DNA of 64,000 bases, from contig CAWJOG010000013.1 in assembly GCA_963844435.1 (NCBI GenBank), positions 62,001 to 126,000 on the forward strand. The letters run 5' to 3'. Positions 17,044-25,052 of this stretch are shown here, piece by piece. How positions within the stretch are numbered: position 1 is the first letter of the stretch; every line of letters begins with the position of its first letter. The translations under genes were made by a program, and so were the position numbers. This DNA is from JBDSLU01 sp963844435. Lineage in GTDB: Bacteria > Acidobacteriota > Vicinamibacteria > Vicinamibacterales > Vicinamibacteraceae. Under the pieces are notes generated by a model. The model searched no databases. It was not told the DNA's origin and worked only from the letters and a program-made list of their open reading frames with translations.

Positions 17044-17987
17044 TCGTCGGCCCTTGCCGTCGCGGCCGCGTCCGGCAAGTGGAGACGCCGGGCCCACGCG
17101 GGCGATCCCTGGACGGCCATCACGATCGCGGCGGCCACAGCCCCGACCGCGACGCCGGCGACGACATCAGACACGTAGTGATAGCCGTCGTAGACGGCGC
17201 CGAGCCCCATCAGCGCGACCAGCAGCGTCATGACCGCGCCGAGCCGCGGCGCGTGACGCCAGGCGAAGATCACCGGCGGCAGGGCGCCCGCGACGTGGGC
17301 GCTGGGAAAGGCGTTGCCATGCACGCCGGCCCGTTGCACCAGCCGCACCAGCGCGTAGAACGGACCATCGAAGGGTGGCGGTCCGGATACCTGCCGCAGC
17401 GTGTGCACCGGTCCCTCCATCGGAGCCGCCAGGAACACGACGTAACAGAGCAGGTAGGCCAGGACCGATGCGGCGATGACGCCGCGGAAGGGCGCTTCCT
17501 GGCCGCGCCGTCGAAGCACGCCCGCGACGATCACCAGCAGCAGGAAGTAGGAGAGGTAGCCGATCTGGAAGAGCTCGGCGACGACCGGCGGCACCATCCG
17601 CCGGAGCCAGAACGTCGGGGGCTCCGGGAACAGCCACGCCTCGGCCGCGAGCAGGTGCGCATCGCGCCAGCCGTCCGCGAACATCAGGTTGAGGCGCGCG
17701 ACTTCCGGGAAGGTCACGAGCGGCATCAGCACCGGGTACCACGCGTGAGCCCAAGGCAGTCGATGGGAGGACTGGACGGCTGCCGCCACGACGGCCAGTC
17801 CGGCGACGTGCAAGGCGAGGAAGGCCGGCCAGTCCGCGATGCGGTGACGCTGGAGCACCACGAGCGCGCTCAAACCGACGAAATAGCCGACGTAGAGCCG
17901 ATCGACGAACGCCGCGCGCCGCCACAGGCCGGTCAGCATGCGGCGAAGCGAGGCGCGGGCGGGACGCTGGACGACTGCGACAGGCAT
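17040..17987 (-). CDS. PAP2-family membrane phosphatase
   Basis: The protein has 315 residues and about six membrane helices. The C-terminal PAP2 core shows GNAFPSAHVAGALP (motif 2, with the catalytic His) and YDGYHYVSDVVAG (motif 3, with the second His and the Asp). An upstream LAAPMEGPVHTLRQ loop may stand for motif 1, which is poorly conserved. These enzymes remove phosphate from lipids such as phosphatidate, undecaprenyl pyrophosphate or inositol lipids; the AUR1/inositol-phosphotransferase subgroup has a similar layout. Substrate is not determinable. It is a single gene, convergent with the Ig-like lipoprotein gene. Confidence 0.83.
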   Translation of the reverse strand: MPVAVVQRPARASLRRMLTGLWRRAAFVDRLYVGYFVGLSALVVLQRHRIADWPAFLALHVAGLAVVAAAVQSSHRLPWAHAWYPVLMPLVTFPEVARLNLMFADGWRDAHLLAAEAWLFPEPPTFWLRRMVPPVVAELFQIGYLSYFLLLVIVAGVLRRRGQEAPFRGVIAASVLAYLLCYVVFLAAPMEGPVHTLRQVSGPPPFDGPFYALVRLVQRAGVHGNAFPSAHVAGALPPVIFAWRHAPRLGAVMTLLVALMGLGAVYDGYHYVSDVVAGVAVGAVAAAIVMAVQGSPAWARRLHLPDAAATARADD

Positions 17988-18066
17988 GGCTCGTCAGCAA
18001 TGCGCACGGGCGCGTCCGGTGAGCTCACGATCGTGCCGGCGACCGGTCCAGCTGGGGCCCCGTCCG

Positions 18067-18549
18067 CTACGCGCCGGACGGCGCTGCCGCCGGTGCATCG
18101 GCCGGCGCCGGGAACGGCGCGCCGAAGGGGAACGCGAACGGGGTCGGGCCGTGCGCCCGCAGGTGGGCCAGGCGCTCGCGGGCCTCTGCGACATCGGGAA
18201 CGTGCCCGGCCGGGACCCACCACATCGCGGTCGCGGCCTCCTTCATGTACGAGAACCAGTCGCGCCGCTGCTTGTAGACCTCGAGGTGCGCGCCCGAGTA
18301 GACGTAGGCGCGCAGCGCCTCGATCGACTCCCACACCGACATGTTGACGATGATCTTGTCGTCGTCGTAGATCGGCACCGCGGTCGCGTCGTTGCCCCCG
18401 TCGCCGGTCAGGCGCCAGACGAAGCCCGGCGCGCGATCGGCCAGCGCGTTGACCTCGTCCAGCCGCGACACGAAGCCGGTCAGCTGCGGCGAATCGAGCG
18501 GCGCGACGAGTCGGGCGACGTTGACCTGGGCCAGATGGAAGACGCTCAT
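18067..18549 (-). CDS. DUF3291 family protein
   Basis: The protein has 160 residues beginning MSVFHLAQVNVARLVAPLDS, the family's standard opening. The dimeric alpha/beta-barrel pattern continues with FVSRLDEVNALADRAPGFVW, IIVNMSVWESIEALRAYVY and YKQRRDWF. Function is unknown; the fold resembles monooxygenase-like ABM domains. The Pro/Ala-rich tail is not part of the domain. The ATG at 18549 fits the domain opening; an upstream ATG at 18576 would add nine residues and reach the divergent MFS promoter. Confidence 0.82.
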   Translation of the reverse strand: MSVFHLAQVNVARLVAPLDSPQLTGFVSRLDEVNALADRAPGFVWRLTGDGGNDATAVPIYDDDKIIVNMSVWESIEALRAYVYSGAHLEVYKQRRDWFSYMKEAATAMWWVPAGHVPDVAEARERLAHLRAHGPTPFAFPFGAPFPAPADAPAAAPSGA

Positions 18550-18560
18550 GACAGGGTTGA

Positions 18561-18566
18561 TAGTAT
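18561..18566 (+). promoter_or_regulatory. -10-like TAGTAT before the MFS gene
   Basis: TAGTAT lies 10 bases before the GTG at 18577 in the 27-base gap between divergent genes. No Shine-Dalgarno sequence is present, so a near-leaderless transcript is likely. Confidence 0.35.
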
Positions 18567-18576
18567 AGGCAGTCAC

Positions 18577-19830
18577 GTGACGTCAGAAGAGTCGACCCCG
18601 GTCGAACCGCACGACGCCTACGCCGCCTTCCGGATCCCGAGCTTCCGCCACTACCTCACGGGGAACTTCGTCTTCCTGGTCGGCCTGCAGATGCAGAAGG
18701 TCGCCCTGGGCTGGGAGATCTACGAGCGTACCGGCTCCGCCCTCCATCTCGGCTACGTCGGGCTGGCGCAGTTCGCGCCGCAGCTCGTGCTGGCGCCGTT
18801 CGGCGGGCACGTCACGGACGCCTACAACCGCAAGAAGGTCCTGTTCGGCGCGCTGACGGTCAGCCTGCTCTGCTCGCTGGGCCTGGCCCAGGATTCGCTG
18901 ACGCCGGCGCCGCTCTGGGTCTTCTACGCGCTGCTGGTGGTCATCGGCGCCGCCCGCAGCTTCTGGATGCCGGCCCGCAGCGCGATCCTGCCGCGGATCG
19001 TGCCGGCGCCGCTGTTCCGCAACGCCGTGTCGTGGAACTCCAGCCTGTTCGAGCTGGCGAGCATCGGCGGGCCGGCGCTGGGCGGGCTGCTCATCGGCCT
19101 GTTCCACCGCGGGTTCCCGATCTACCTGTTCAACGTCGCCGCCGCCCTGACGTTCGTGCTGCTGGTGTCGCGGCTGCGCTACGAACACGATCCGCCCGAG
19201 CGCAGCGAGCTGTCGTGGGCTTCGCTCGCCGCCGGCTTCCACTTCCTGCGCGACACGCGGATCCTCCTCGCGGCGATGCTGCTCGACACGTTCGCGGTGC
19301 TGCTCGGCGGCGCCACCGCGCTGATGCCGGTCTACGCCAAGGACATCCTGCACGGCGGCCCGAGCACGCTCGGCTGGCTGCTCGCCGCGCCGTCGATCGG
19401 CGCCGTCGCCGCGGCCTTCATCCAGGCGCATCGACCGCCGTGGCAGAGCGCCGGCCGCGCGCTGCTCGCGTCCGTGGCCGGCTACGGCGTGGTGACGATC
19501 GCCTTCGGCCTGTCGACGAACCTGTGGCTGTCGCTCGGCCTGCTGGTACTGCTCGGCGCCTGCGACAACATCAGCGTCGTGCTGCGCGGCACGCTGGTCC
19601 AGGTGCTGACGCCCGACGCGATGCGCGGCCGCGTCTCGGCCTTGAACGGCCTGTTCATCGGCACCTCGAACGAGCTGGGCGCGTTCGAGTCGGGCACCGT
19701 GGCGCAGTTCTTCGGGCCAGTGGTGGCGGTGGTATCCGGCGGCATCGGGACGCTGCTCGTGGTCGCCGGCATGGCGAAGGCGTTCCCCGAGCTGCTCCGG
19801 GCCGGCCGCCTGGATCAGCCGCTGGATTAG
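18577..19830 (+). CDS. MFS transporter (MFS_3/EntS-like)
   Basis: The protein has 417 residues and about 12 hydrophobic segments. The first cytoplasmic loop motif is GGHVTDAYNRKKVLF (MFS motif A), and the C-terminal half has the related TPDAMRGRVSALNGLFIG. The RIPSFRHYLTGNFVFLVGLQ opening and MRGRVSA are typical of the MFS_3 group (EntS-type exporters). Substrate is unknown. The GTG at 18577 is chosen because the reading frame upstream runs through the divergent DUF3291 gene. A second MFS_3-type carrier is at 21509-22726. Confidence 0.87.
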   Translation: MTSEESTPVEPHDAYAAFRIPSFRHYLTGNFVFLVGLQMQKVALGWEIYERTGSALHLGYVGLAQFAPQLVLAPFGGHVTDAYNRKKVLFGALTVSLLCSLGLAQDSLTPAPLWVFYALLVVIGAARSFWMPARSAILPRIVPAPLFRNAVSWNSSLFELASIGGPALGGLLIGLFHRGFPIYLFNVAAALTFVLLVSRLRYEHDPPERSELSWASLAAGFHFLRDTRILLAAMLLDTFAVLLGGATALMPVYAKDILHGGPSTLGWLLAAPSIGAVAAAFIQAHRPPWQSAGRALLASVAGYGVVTIAFGLSTNLWLSLGLLVLLGACDNISVVLRGTLVQVLTPDAMRGRVSALNGLFIGTSNELGAFESGTVAQFFGPVVAVVSGGIGTLLVVAGMAKAFPELLRAGRLDQPLD

Positions 19831-19905
19831 CACTGCCGACCGCGGGCGGGCGCCACGGCGCGCCCAGCGCCGCGAATCGCAGCCCGCACGCCGGAGGGTC
19901 GGCCC

Positions 19906-19932
19906 GCGACCCGGCGTGAAGAGCCGGGTCGC
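19906..19932. terminator. Hairpin between convergent genes
   Basis: A perfect 10-bp stem, GCGACCCGGC/GCCGGGTCGC, has the 7-base loop GTGAAGA. It lies between the MFS stop (19830) and the DUF1080 stop (19941) on the opposite strand. It is likely a bidirectional terminator; there is no T-tract. Confidence 0.6.
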
Positions 19933-19940
19933 CAGACCAG

Positions 19941-20777
19941 CTACGGCAGCTCGCGAATCCAGATGTTGCGGAAGCTGATCGGCGGGCTCGGGTCGCCGTG
20001 CGACTGCAGCTTGATCCCCGACGCTCCGTGCGCCTTGTAGGACGGCTGGCCGATGTAGACCGTGCCGCCCTTGAGCGCGAAGTTGTTCTGCACCAGCACG
20101 CCGTTGTGGAAGACGGTGACCAGCGCTGGCGACTTCACGCTGCCATCGGCGTTGAACACCGGCGCCGTCCAGGCCACGTCGTAGACGTTCCACTCGCCCG
20201 GCTTGCGCGAGGCGTTGGCCAGCGGCGGCGACTGCTTGTAGATGCTCGCGGCCTGGCCGTTGACGTAGGTCTTGTTCTCGTACGAGTCGAGGACCTGCAG
20301 CTCGTAGCCGGAGTCGCCATTGCCGGTCGACGCGAGGAACACGCCGCTGTTGCCGCGCGCCTGCCCCGCGCCGGTCGTGCCGGCCGGAACGCGGAACTCG
20401 AGGTGGAGCTGGTAGTTCGTGAACTTGCGCTTGGTCTCGATGTTGCCGCTCGGCTTGTGGACGACCATCACGCCGTCCTGCACCAGCCACGTCGCCGGCG
20501 TCTGGCCCTTGACGTTGACCCACTCGTCCAGGTTCTTGCCGTCGAAGAGCACGATCGCATCGGACGGCGGCGGTGTCGGCGTCGCCTGATCCGGCGACGG
20601 CGTCACGACCGGCGGGACCGGCGTCCACACCTCGGTCTCTTCAGGCTTCGGTTTGGCGGTCTCGGGTTGCGCGCCCGGGGCTGGCGGGGCGGGCGTCTGG
20701 GCCGAGAGAGTGGACGGCAGGACGCTGAGCGCGGCCGCGAAGGCGAGGAAGGAAATCCGGCTGGGCATGGCGAGCAT
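19941..20777 (-). CDS. Secreted DUF1080 (3-keto-disaccharide hydrolase-type) protein
   Basis: The protein has 278 residues with a signal peptide (RISFLAFAAALSVLPSTLSA, cleaved at SAQ) and a long Pro-rich linker. The DUF1080 jellyroll begins at IVLFDGKNLDEWVNVKG and includes GVMVVHKPSGNIETKRKF, FRVPAGTTG, GNSGVFLAS and a C-terminal PISFRNIWIREL. The domain is related to concanavalin-like glucanases and acts on 3-keto-glycosides in characterised Bacteroidetes members. It probably acts in the periplasm. ATG at 20777 or 20768 both fit; neither has a clear Shine-Dalgarno. It is convergent with the MFS gene. Confidence 0.88.
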   Translation of the reverse strand: MLAMPSRISFLAFAAALSVLPSTLSAQTPAPPAPGAQPETAKPKPEETEVWTPVPPVVTPSPDQATPTPPPSDAIVLFDGKNLDEWVNVKGQTPATWLVQDGVMVVHKPSGNIETKRKFTNYQLHLEFRVPAGTTGAGQARGNSGVFLASTGNGDSGYELQVLDSYENKTYVNGQAASIYKQSPPLANASRKPGEWNVYDVAWTAPVFNADGSVKSPALVTVFHNGVLVQNNFALKGGTVYIGQPSYKAHGASGIKLQSHGDPSPPISFRNIWIRELP

Positions 20778-20894
20778 TCTTGTGCTGCCCGCCGACGGGA
20801 GTCAACCGGCGCCGATGCTCGCCGCCGAGTGCCGGCACCACCGCCGAGACGACAACAAATGCGAGGGCGAGGCGCCGCATCGCGGATCCCCGAA

Positions 20895-21440
20895 TCAGTG
20901 TCCCGCAGCGCGGGTCGCGGCTGGCGTGCGCGCCTTGGCCAGCGCCGCCTCGAGGTCCACCCGCTGCTCGGACGGCGGCGTCGCCACCGGTGCCCGCGCC
21001 AGGGCCGATTCGAGGATTCGGATCGCCTCGGCACGCTGGCCGACGGCGGTCAGTGCCTCGCCCAGGCCGAGCGCAGAAAGCAGCGTGAGGCGGTGCCCCT
21101 TGGGCAGCACCTCGGTCTGGACGCGCCACGCTTCGCGGTACAGCGGCAGCGCCGCCGCGAACTGGCCGCGGCCGCTGAGGATGTCGGCGAGCTGCCGCAT
21201 CGACGACAGCGTCTGCGGGTGCCGCGGGCCGAGCAGATCGCGGCGCATGGCCACGGCCTGGCGGGACAGCGCTTCGCCTTCGGCGGAGCGGCCGCGGTAC
21301 CTGTGCAGGAACCAGGCGAGATTATGGAGGTCGGACGCCACGTCGGCGTGCCGCGCCCCCGAGATCGCACGGTCGATCTGGAACACCTCCGGAAAAGGGT
21401 TTCGGCTCCAGCATAGTCCTTCTGGTCTGGCTCGCGCAGC
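20895..21440 (-). pseudogene. C-terminal fragment of a kinesin-light-chain-type TPR protein
   Basis: The minus strand encodes about three TPR_10/12 repeats: DVASDLHNLAWFLHRYRGRS, LLGPRHPQTLSSMRQLADIL and LPKGHRLTLLSALGLGEALT. A frame break near 21385 separates these from the start of the previous repeat (QKDYAGAETLF, then FQIDRAISG). Nothing N-terminal remains: the adjoining sequence is the leader of the divergent MFS gene. In Acidobacteriota such TPR arrays usually form the C-terminal half of large Ser/Thr kinase or CHAT proteins, so this is probably the end of such a gene. It could alternatively be a short intact protein starting at the ATG at 21386. Confidence 0.6.
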
Positions 21441-21508
21441 TGTGCACGGTTTTGCAGGTAGGCTCTGGCCTTTCTCAGTACAGATGTCCGTTCCCGGTAG
21501 GCCGTTTC

Positions 21509-22726
21509 ATGGACCTCCGTCCCCTGCGCCGGCGGGACTTCCGTCTCCTCTACGCCGCCCAGTCGGTGTCCTTCCTCGGCACGATGGTCACCTACGTCGC
21601 GCTGCCCTGGCAGATGTACGCCCTGACGCAGTCCAGCTTCGCGGTCGGCGCGCTCGGGGTCGTGGAACTGGTGCCGCTGCTGCTGACGGCGTTCGTCGGC
21701 GGCGCGCTGGCGGACTGGATGGATCGCCGGCGCCTGGTGATCGCCACGGAGATCGGCCTGATGGCCGGCTGTCTCGTGCTGATGGCCAACGCCGCGCGGG
21801 CGGAGCCGTCGGTCGCGGTGCTCTACCTCGCCGCCGGCCTGATGTCGGCCTTCAACGGCCTGCAGCGGCCCTCGCTCGACGCGATGCCGCCGCGGCTGGT
21901 GCCGCCTGACGAGATCCCGGCCGTCGCGGCACTGGGCGCGCTGCGCGGCAGCCTGGGCATGATCGTCGGCCCGGCCATCGGCGGCGTGCTGGTCGGGACC
22001 GCCGGCGCGGTGGCCGCCTTCGGTGTCGATGCGGCGAGCTTCCTGGCGTCGCTCGTCTGCTTCGTGGCGATGCGATCGATCCCGCCGCGCGACGACGCCG
22101 AGGCGCCGACCTGGCGATCGATCGTCGAGGGCTTCCGCTACGCGCGCAGCCGCCAGGAGCTGATCGGGACGTACGTCGTGGACTTCGTGGCGATGGTCTT
22201 CGGGATGCCGCTGGCACTGTTCCCGGCGCTGGCGGCGGGCCGGCTCGGCGGCGCCGCGCTGGGGTCCCTCTACGCCGCGCCAGCCGTCGGCGCGCTCGTC
22301 GCCAGCCTGACCTCGCGCTGGACGCCGCGGGTCCATCACCACGGCCTCGCGGTGATGGTGGCGGCGACCGTCTGGGGCGTCGCCATCGTCGGCTTCGGTT
22401 TCTCGCCATCGCTGTGGCCGGCGCTGCTGTGCCTGGCCGTCGCCGGCGGCGCCGACGCGATCAGCGGCATCTTCCGGATGACGATGTGGAACCAGACCAT
22501 CCCCGATGCGCTGCGCGGCCGCCTGGCCGGCATCGAGATGGTCAGCTACATGAGTGGTCCCCTGCTCGGCCATGTCGAAGCCGGCGCGGTGGCGGCAGTC
22601 GCCGGGGTGCAGGTGTCGATCGTGTCCGGCGGGCTCCTCTGCGTCCTCGGCGTCGTCGCCTGCGGTCTCGCCCTGCCCCGCTTTCGGCGCTACGATGCCC
22701 GGACGCACGCCCCGCCGCGCGGCTGA
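21509..22726 (+). CDS. MFS transporter (MFS_3/EntS-like)
   Basis: The protein has 405 residues, beginning MDLRPLRRRDFRLLYAAQSV, with about 12 hydrophobic segments. Motif A-type GGALADWMDRRRLVIATEIG and the second-half IPDALRGRLAGIEMVSYMSG place it with EntS/MFS_3 exporters. It is related to, but clearly different from, the carrier at 18577. Substrate is unknown. Two bases after its stop codon lies the first of two GACTCCGGAGTC palindromes. Confidence 0.87.
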   Translation: MDLRPLRRRDFRLLYAAQSVSFLGTMVTYVALPWQMYALTQSSFAVGALGVVELVPLLLTAFVGGALADWMDRRRLVIATEIGLMAGCLVLMANAARAEPSVAVLYLAAGLMSAFNGLQRPSLDAMPPRLVPPDEIPAVAALGALRGSLGMIVGPAIGGVLVGTAGAVAAFGVDAASFLASLVCFVAMRSIPPRDDAEAPTWRSIVEGFRYARSRQELIGTYVVDFVAMVFGMPLALFPALAAGRLGGAALGSLYAAPAVGALVASLTSRWTPRVHHHGLAVMVAATVWGVAIVGFGFSPSLWPALLCLAVAGGADAISGIFRMTMWNQTIPDALRGRLAGIEMVSYMSGPLLGHVEAGAVAAVAGVQVSIVSGGLLCVLGVVACGLALPRFRRYDARTHAPPRG

Positions 22727-22727
22727 A

Positions 22728-22775
22728 CGACTCCGGAGTCGTTTGGCGCCGGCATACCGCACGACTCCGGAGTCT
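22728..22775. repeat. Pair of GACTCCGGAGTC palindromes
   Basis: Exact copies lie at 22729-22740 and 22763-22774, with start-to-start spacing of 34 bp. They match the core of the 14.4-kb array. They fill the gap between the MFS stop (22726) and the Shine-Dalgarno of the next gene (about 22779-22786). Confidence 0.85.
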
Positions 22776-22793
22776 TCGAAAGGAGGCCTGCCC

Positions 22794-23402
22794 ATGTTCC
22801 GCCCCCTCATCGTCGCCGCGCTGCTGGCGCTCACCGTGCTCGCGCCCACGTCAGCCGTCGCCCAGACACCCGTGACCGACGAGGCCGCCGTGCGCGCGCT
22901 GGTCGAGGCGTACTCCGCCGCCCGCGACACGGGCGATGCCGCGGCGCTCACCGCGCTGTTCACCGCCGACGCCGATCAGCTCGTCTCGTCCGGGGAATGG
23001 CGGCGCGGACGCGAAGCGGTCGTGAAGGGATCGCTCGCCTCGTCGCAGCAGACGCAGGGCAAGCGCACGTTCACCATCGACACGGTGCGGATGATCGCCG
23101 CCAACGTCGCCCTCGCCGACTCGCGCTACGAGATCGCGCAGACCGACGGCGCGACGCGGCGGATGTGGGCGTCGTGGCTGCTGGTGAAGGACGGCGGCGC
23201 CTGGAAGATCGCGGCCATCCGCAACATGCTGCCGGCCGCTGCCGCGGCGCCGCTGCTCCACGCTGATCGTCAGCCGCGGTGCGGCTCGGCTCCGACGTCG
23301 CGGCGCGCCTGCCAGATCGACTCGAGGACGGCGGCGACGTGCGCGTCCTCGGAGAACGGGCTGAGGATGTACGACTTCAGCGCCACGATCGGCTCGCCGT
23401 AG
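22794..23402 (+). CDS. Secreted NTF2/SnoaL-like (DUF4440-type) protein
   Basis: A strong AAAGGAGG precedes ATG 22794. A signal peptide (MFRPLIVAALLALTVLAPTS, cleaved at VAQ) leads a compact cone-like domain: VRALVEAYSAARDTGDAAAL, LFTADADQLVSSGEWRRGRE and TRRMWASWLLVKDGGAWKIA. These small domains bind or transform small molecules; the ligand is unknown. The fold ends near IRNMLPA (base about 23235). The open frame then runs 132 bases into the convergent decarboxylase gene, and a stop (23264-23266) lies in another frame. The true 3' end is therefore probably near 23266, after a one-base break. Confidence 0.72.
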   Translation: MFRPLIVAALLALTVLAPTSAVAQTPVTDEAAVRALVEAYSAARDTGDAAALTALFTADADQLVSSGEWRRGREAVVKGSLASSQQTQGKRTFTIDTVRMIAANVALADSRYEIAQTDGATRRMWASWLLVKDGGAWKIAAIRNMLPAAAAAPLLHADRQPRCGSAPTSRRACQIDSRTAATCASSENGLRMYDFSATIGSP

Positions 23403-24926
23403 TCGCTCTCGCGATAGCAGTCGGTCATCGAGATGACGACGCCGCGGCCCTGCAGCGCGTCGAGCTGGATGCGCTCGAAGATCTGCCGGTTGTAGGCGTT
23501 GTGCGCGCGCAGCGTGTCCCGCATGGCCGGGTCGGTGCGCTCCTGCTGCGGCATGCTGAAGGTGTCGACGCCGTCGGGATAGACGCGGAAGAGCGTCACC
23601 GGCCCGAAGTTGTCGCCGTTCAGCACGGTCGTGGAGACGTGGCCTTCGAGCTGCTCCCGCAGCGCGTCCGCCATCGTGACGACGTGGCCGAGGAGCGCCT
23701 GCAGGCCGTGCCGGCCGAACAGCCGCAGGTTGGCCAGCGCGGCGAGGATGCCGTTGCCCGGGCGCGTCGTCTCGAGCGTGAAGCGGCCGGGATGCCGCTC
23801 GCCCGATTGGAAGATGTAGGGCGTGTCCTCGTCGCTGCGCGCCAGACGGTCGAAGTCGCGGCCGTCGCGGACGAGCACGGCGCTCGAGATGTACGGCGCG
23901 AAACCGGTCTTGTGGTAGTCGATGCCGACCGAGTCGGCGAGGCCGAGATGCCGGATCCGCCGCGCCGCGCCGGCGATGGCGCGCACCGTGCGATGGCGGA
24001 AGCCGAGCGGGTTGGCGTCGAAGTCGTAATCGTTGAACACGCTCCACGCCCAGCCGATGACGGCGTCGGCGTGGACGTGCGGCACGTAGTCGAGGCCGTG
24101 CGCCTCGACCAGCTCGTCGCGCAGCTTCACGATGCCCGCGAGGTCGTCGAGGCCGAACGCATCGGTCGTGCCCATCGTCGCGACGATGCACGCGATCCGC
24201 GTGCCGGCCGCGGCGAGGTCGTGCAGCACCCGCGACAGCTCGTCGAGGCGCATCTCGTGGTCGTCGGTGGCGGCGACCTTGATCAGATGCGCCTCGCCGA
24301 GTCCGAGCCAGTTGGCGATCGTGAGGCACGCGTAGTGCGCGCGCGCCGAGCACACGATCACCGCCGGCGTCCGCAGGCCGTCGCGCCGCACGCCGGGCAC
24401 GGCCTTCTCGAGCCCGATCTTGGCGCCGTAGAGGAGCGTGCCGGTGCCGCCGAACGTGAACACGCCGTCGGCCCGCGCCGGGTCGTAGCCGACCAGCGCC
24501 GCCGTGATCGCCACGGCTTCGACTTCGGCCAGCGAGACGCGGCGCGAGGTCTCCTCGCTCACCAGGTTCGGGTTGTAGATGGACGGCAGCAGCCCGCCAA
24601 TGAGGCTGGCGATGGTCGGCGACGGGACGACGTTGATCTGGGCGCGCGGGTGCCCCCAGATGAACATGCCCGAGAGGTACTGGACCAGCTCCGCGGTCAC
24701 CGATTCCAGCGCCCGCGGCGCGTCCTCGAGGCGCCGCGCCAGGGCCTGCGCGTAGTCGAGCGTGACCGGGGCGCCCAGCATCGGCGCCGCCGACTTCAGC
24801 GCGTCGACCTGATCCAGGGCGCGGAGGAACGAGAACACGAAGTAGGCGTCGTGCATGCGGTCGGACACCGGCTTCGGGAAGCGCGAACCGGAGCTGGGCG
24901 ACGATGTCCTGGTAGGGCGCGTCCAT
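23270..24926 (-). CDS. PLP-dependent group II amino acid decarboxylase (frameshifted near start)
   Basis: Cytosolic enzymes of this family decarboxylate glutamate, aspartate, tyrosine or related amino acids. Motifs seen are INVVPSPTIASLIGGLLPS, GVFTFGGTGTLLYGAKIGL, ARAHYACLTIANWLGLG, CIVATMGTTDAFGLDD, YVPHVHADAVIGWAW and the PLP-lysine segment GIDYHKTGFAPYISSAV. The gene starts MDAPYQDIVAQLRFALPEAG at ATG 24926. Near 24865 the frame changes and continues SDRMHDAYFVFSFLRALDQ, so one base has been lost or gained. The substrate cannot be chosen from sequence. Corrected length is about 550 aa. Confidence 0.8.
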
Positions 24927-25017
24927 GGGTGGCGCGATCGTATGCCCGCCGTGCAGCCCGGTACCAAGGGCATCCCAGGGCCGGCCTCAGGGGCGTCCGT
25001 GCGAGCCCGCTCCGGAC

Positions 25018-25023
25018 TAGAAT
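25018..25023 (+). promoter_or_regulatory. -10 element TAGAAT before the tricorn-like gene
   Basis: TAGAAT lies 29 bases before the ATG at 25053. A GAGGAG Shine-Dalgarno (25041-25046) lies in between, so this transcript has a conventional short leader. Confidence 0.5.
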
Positions 25024-25052
25024 TCGGAGGCCTACTTCTCGAGGAGCGATCG

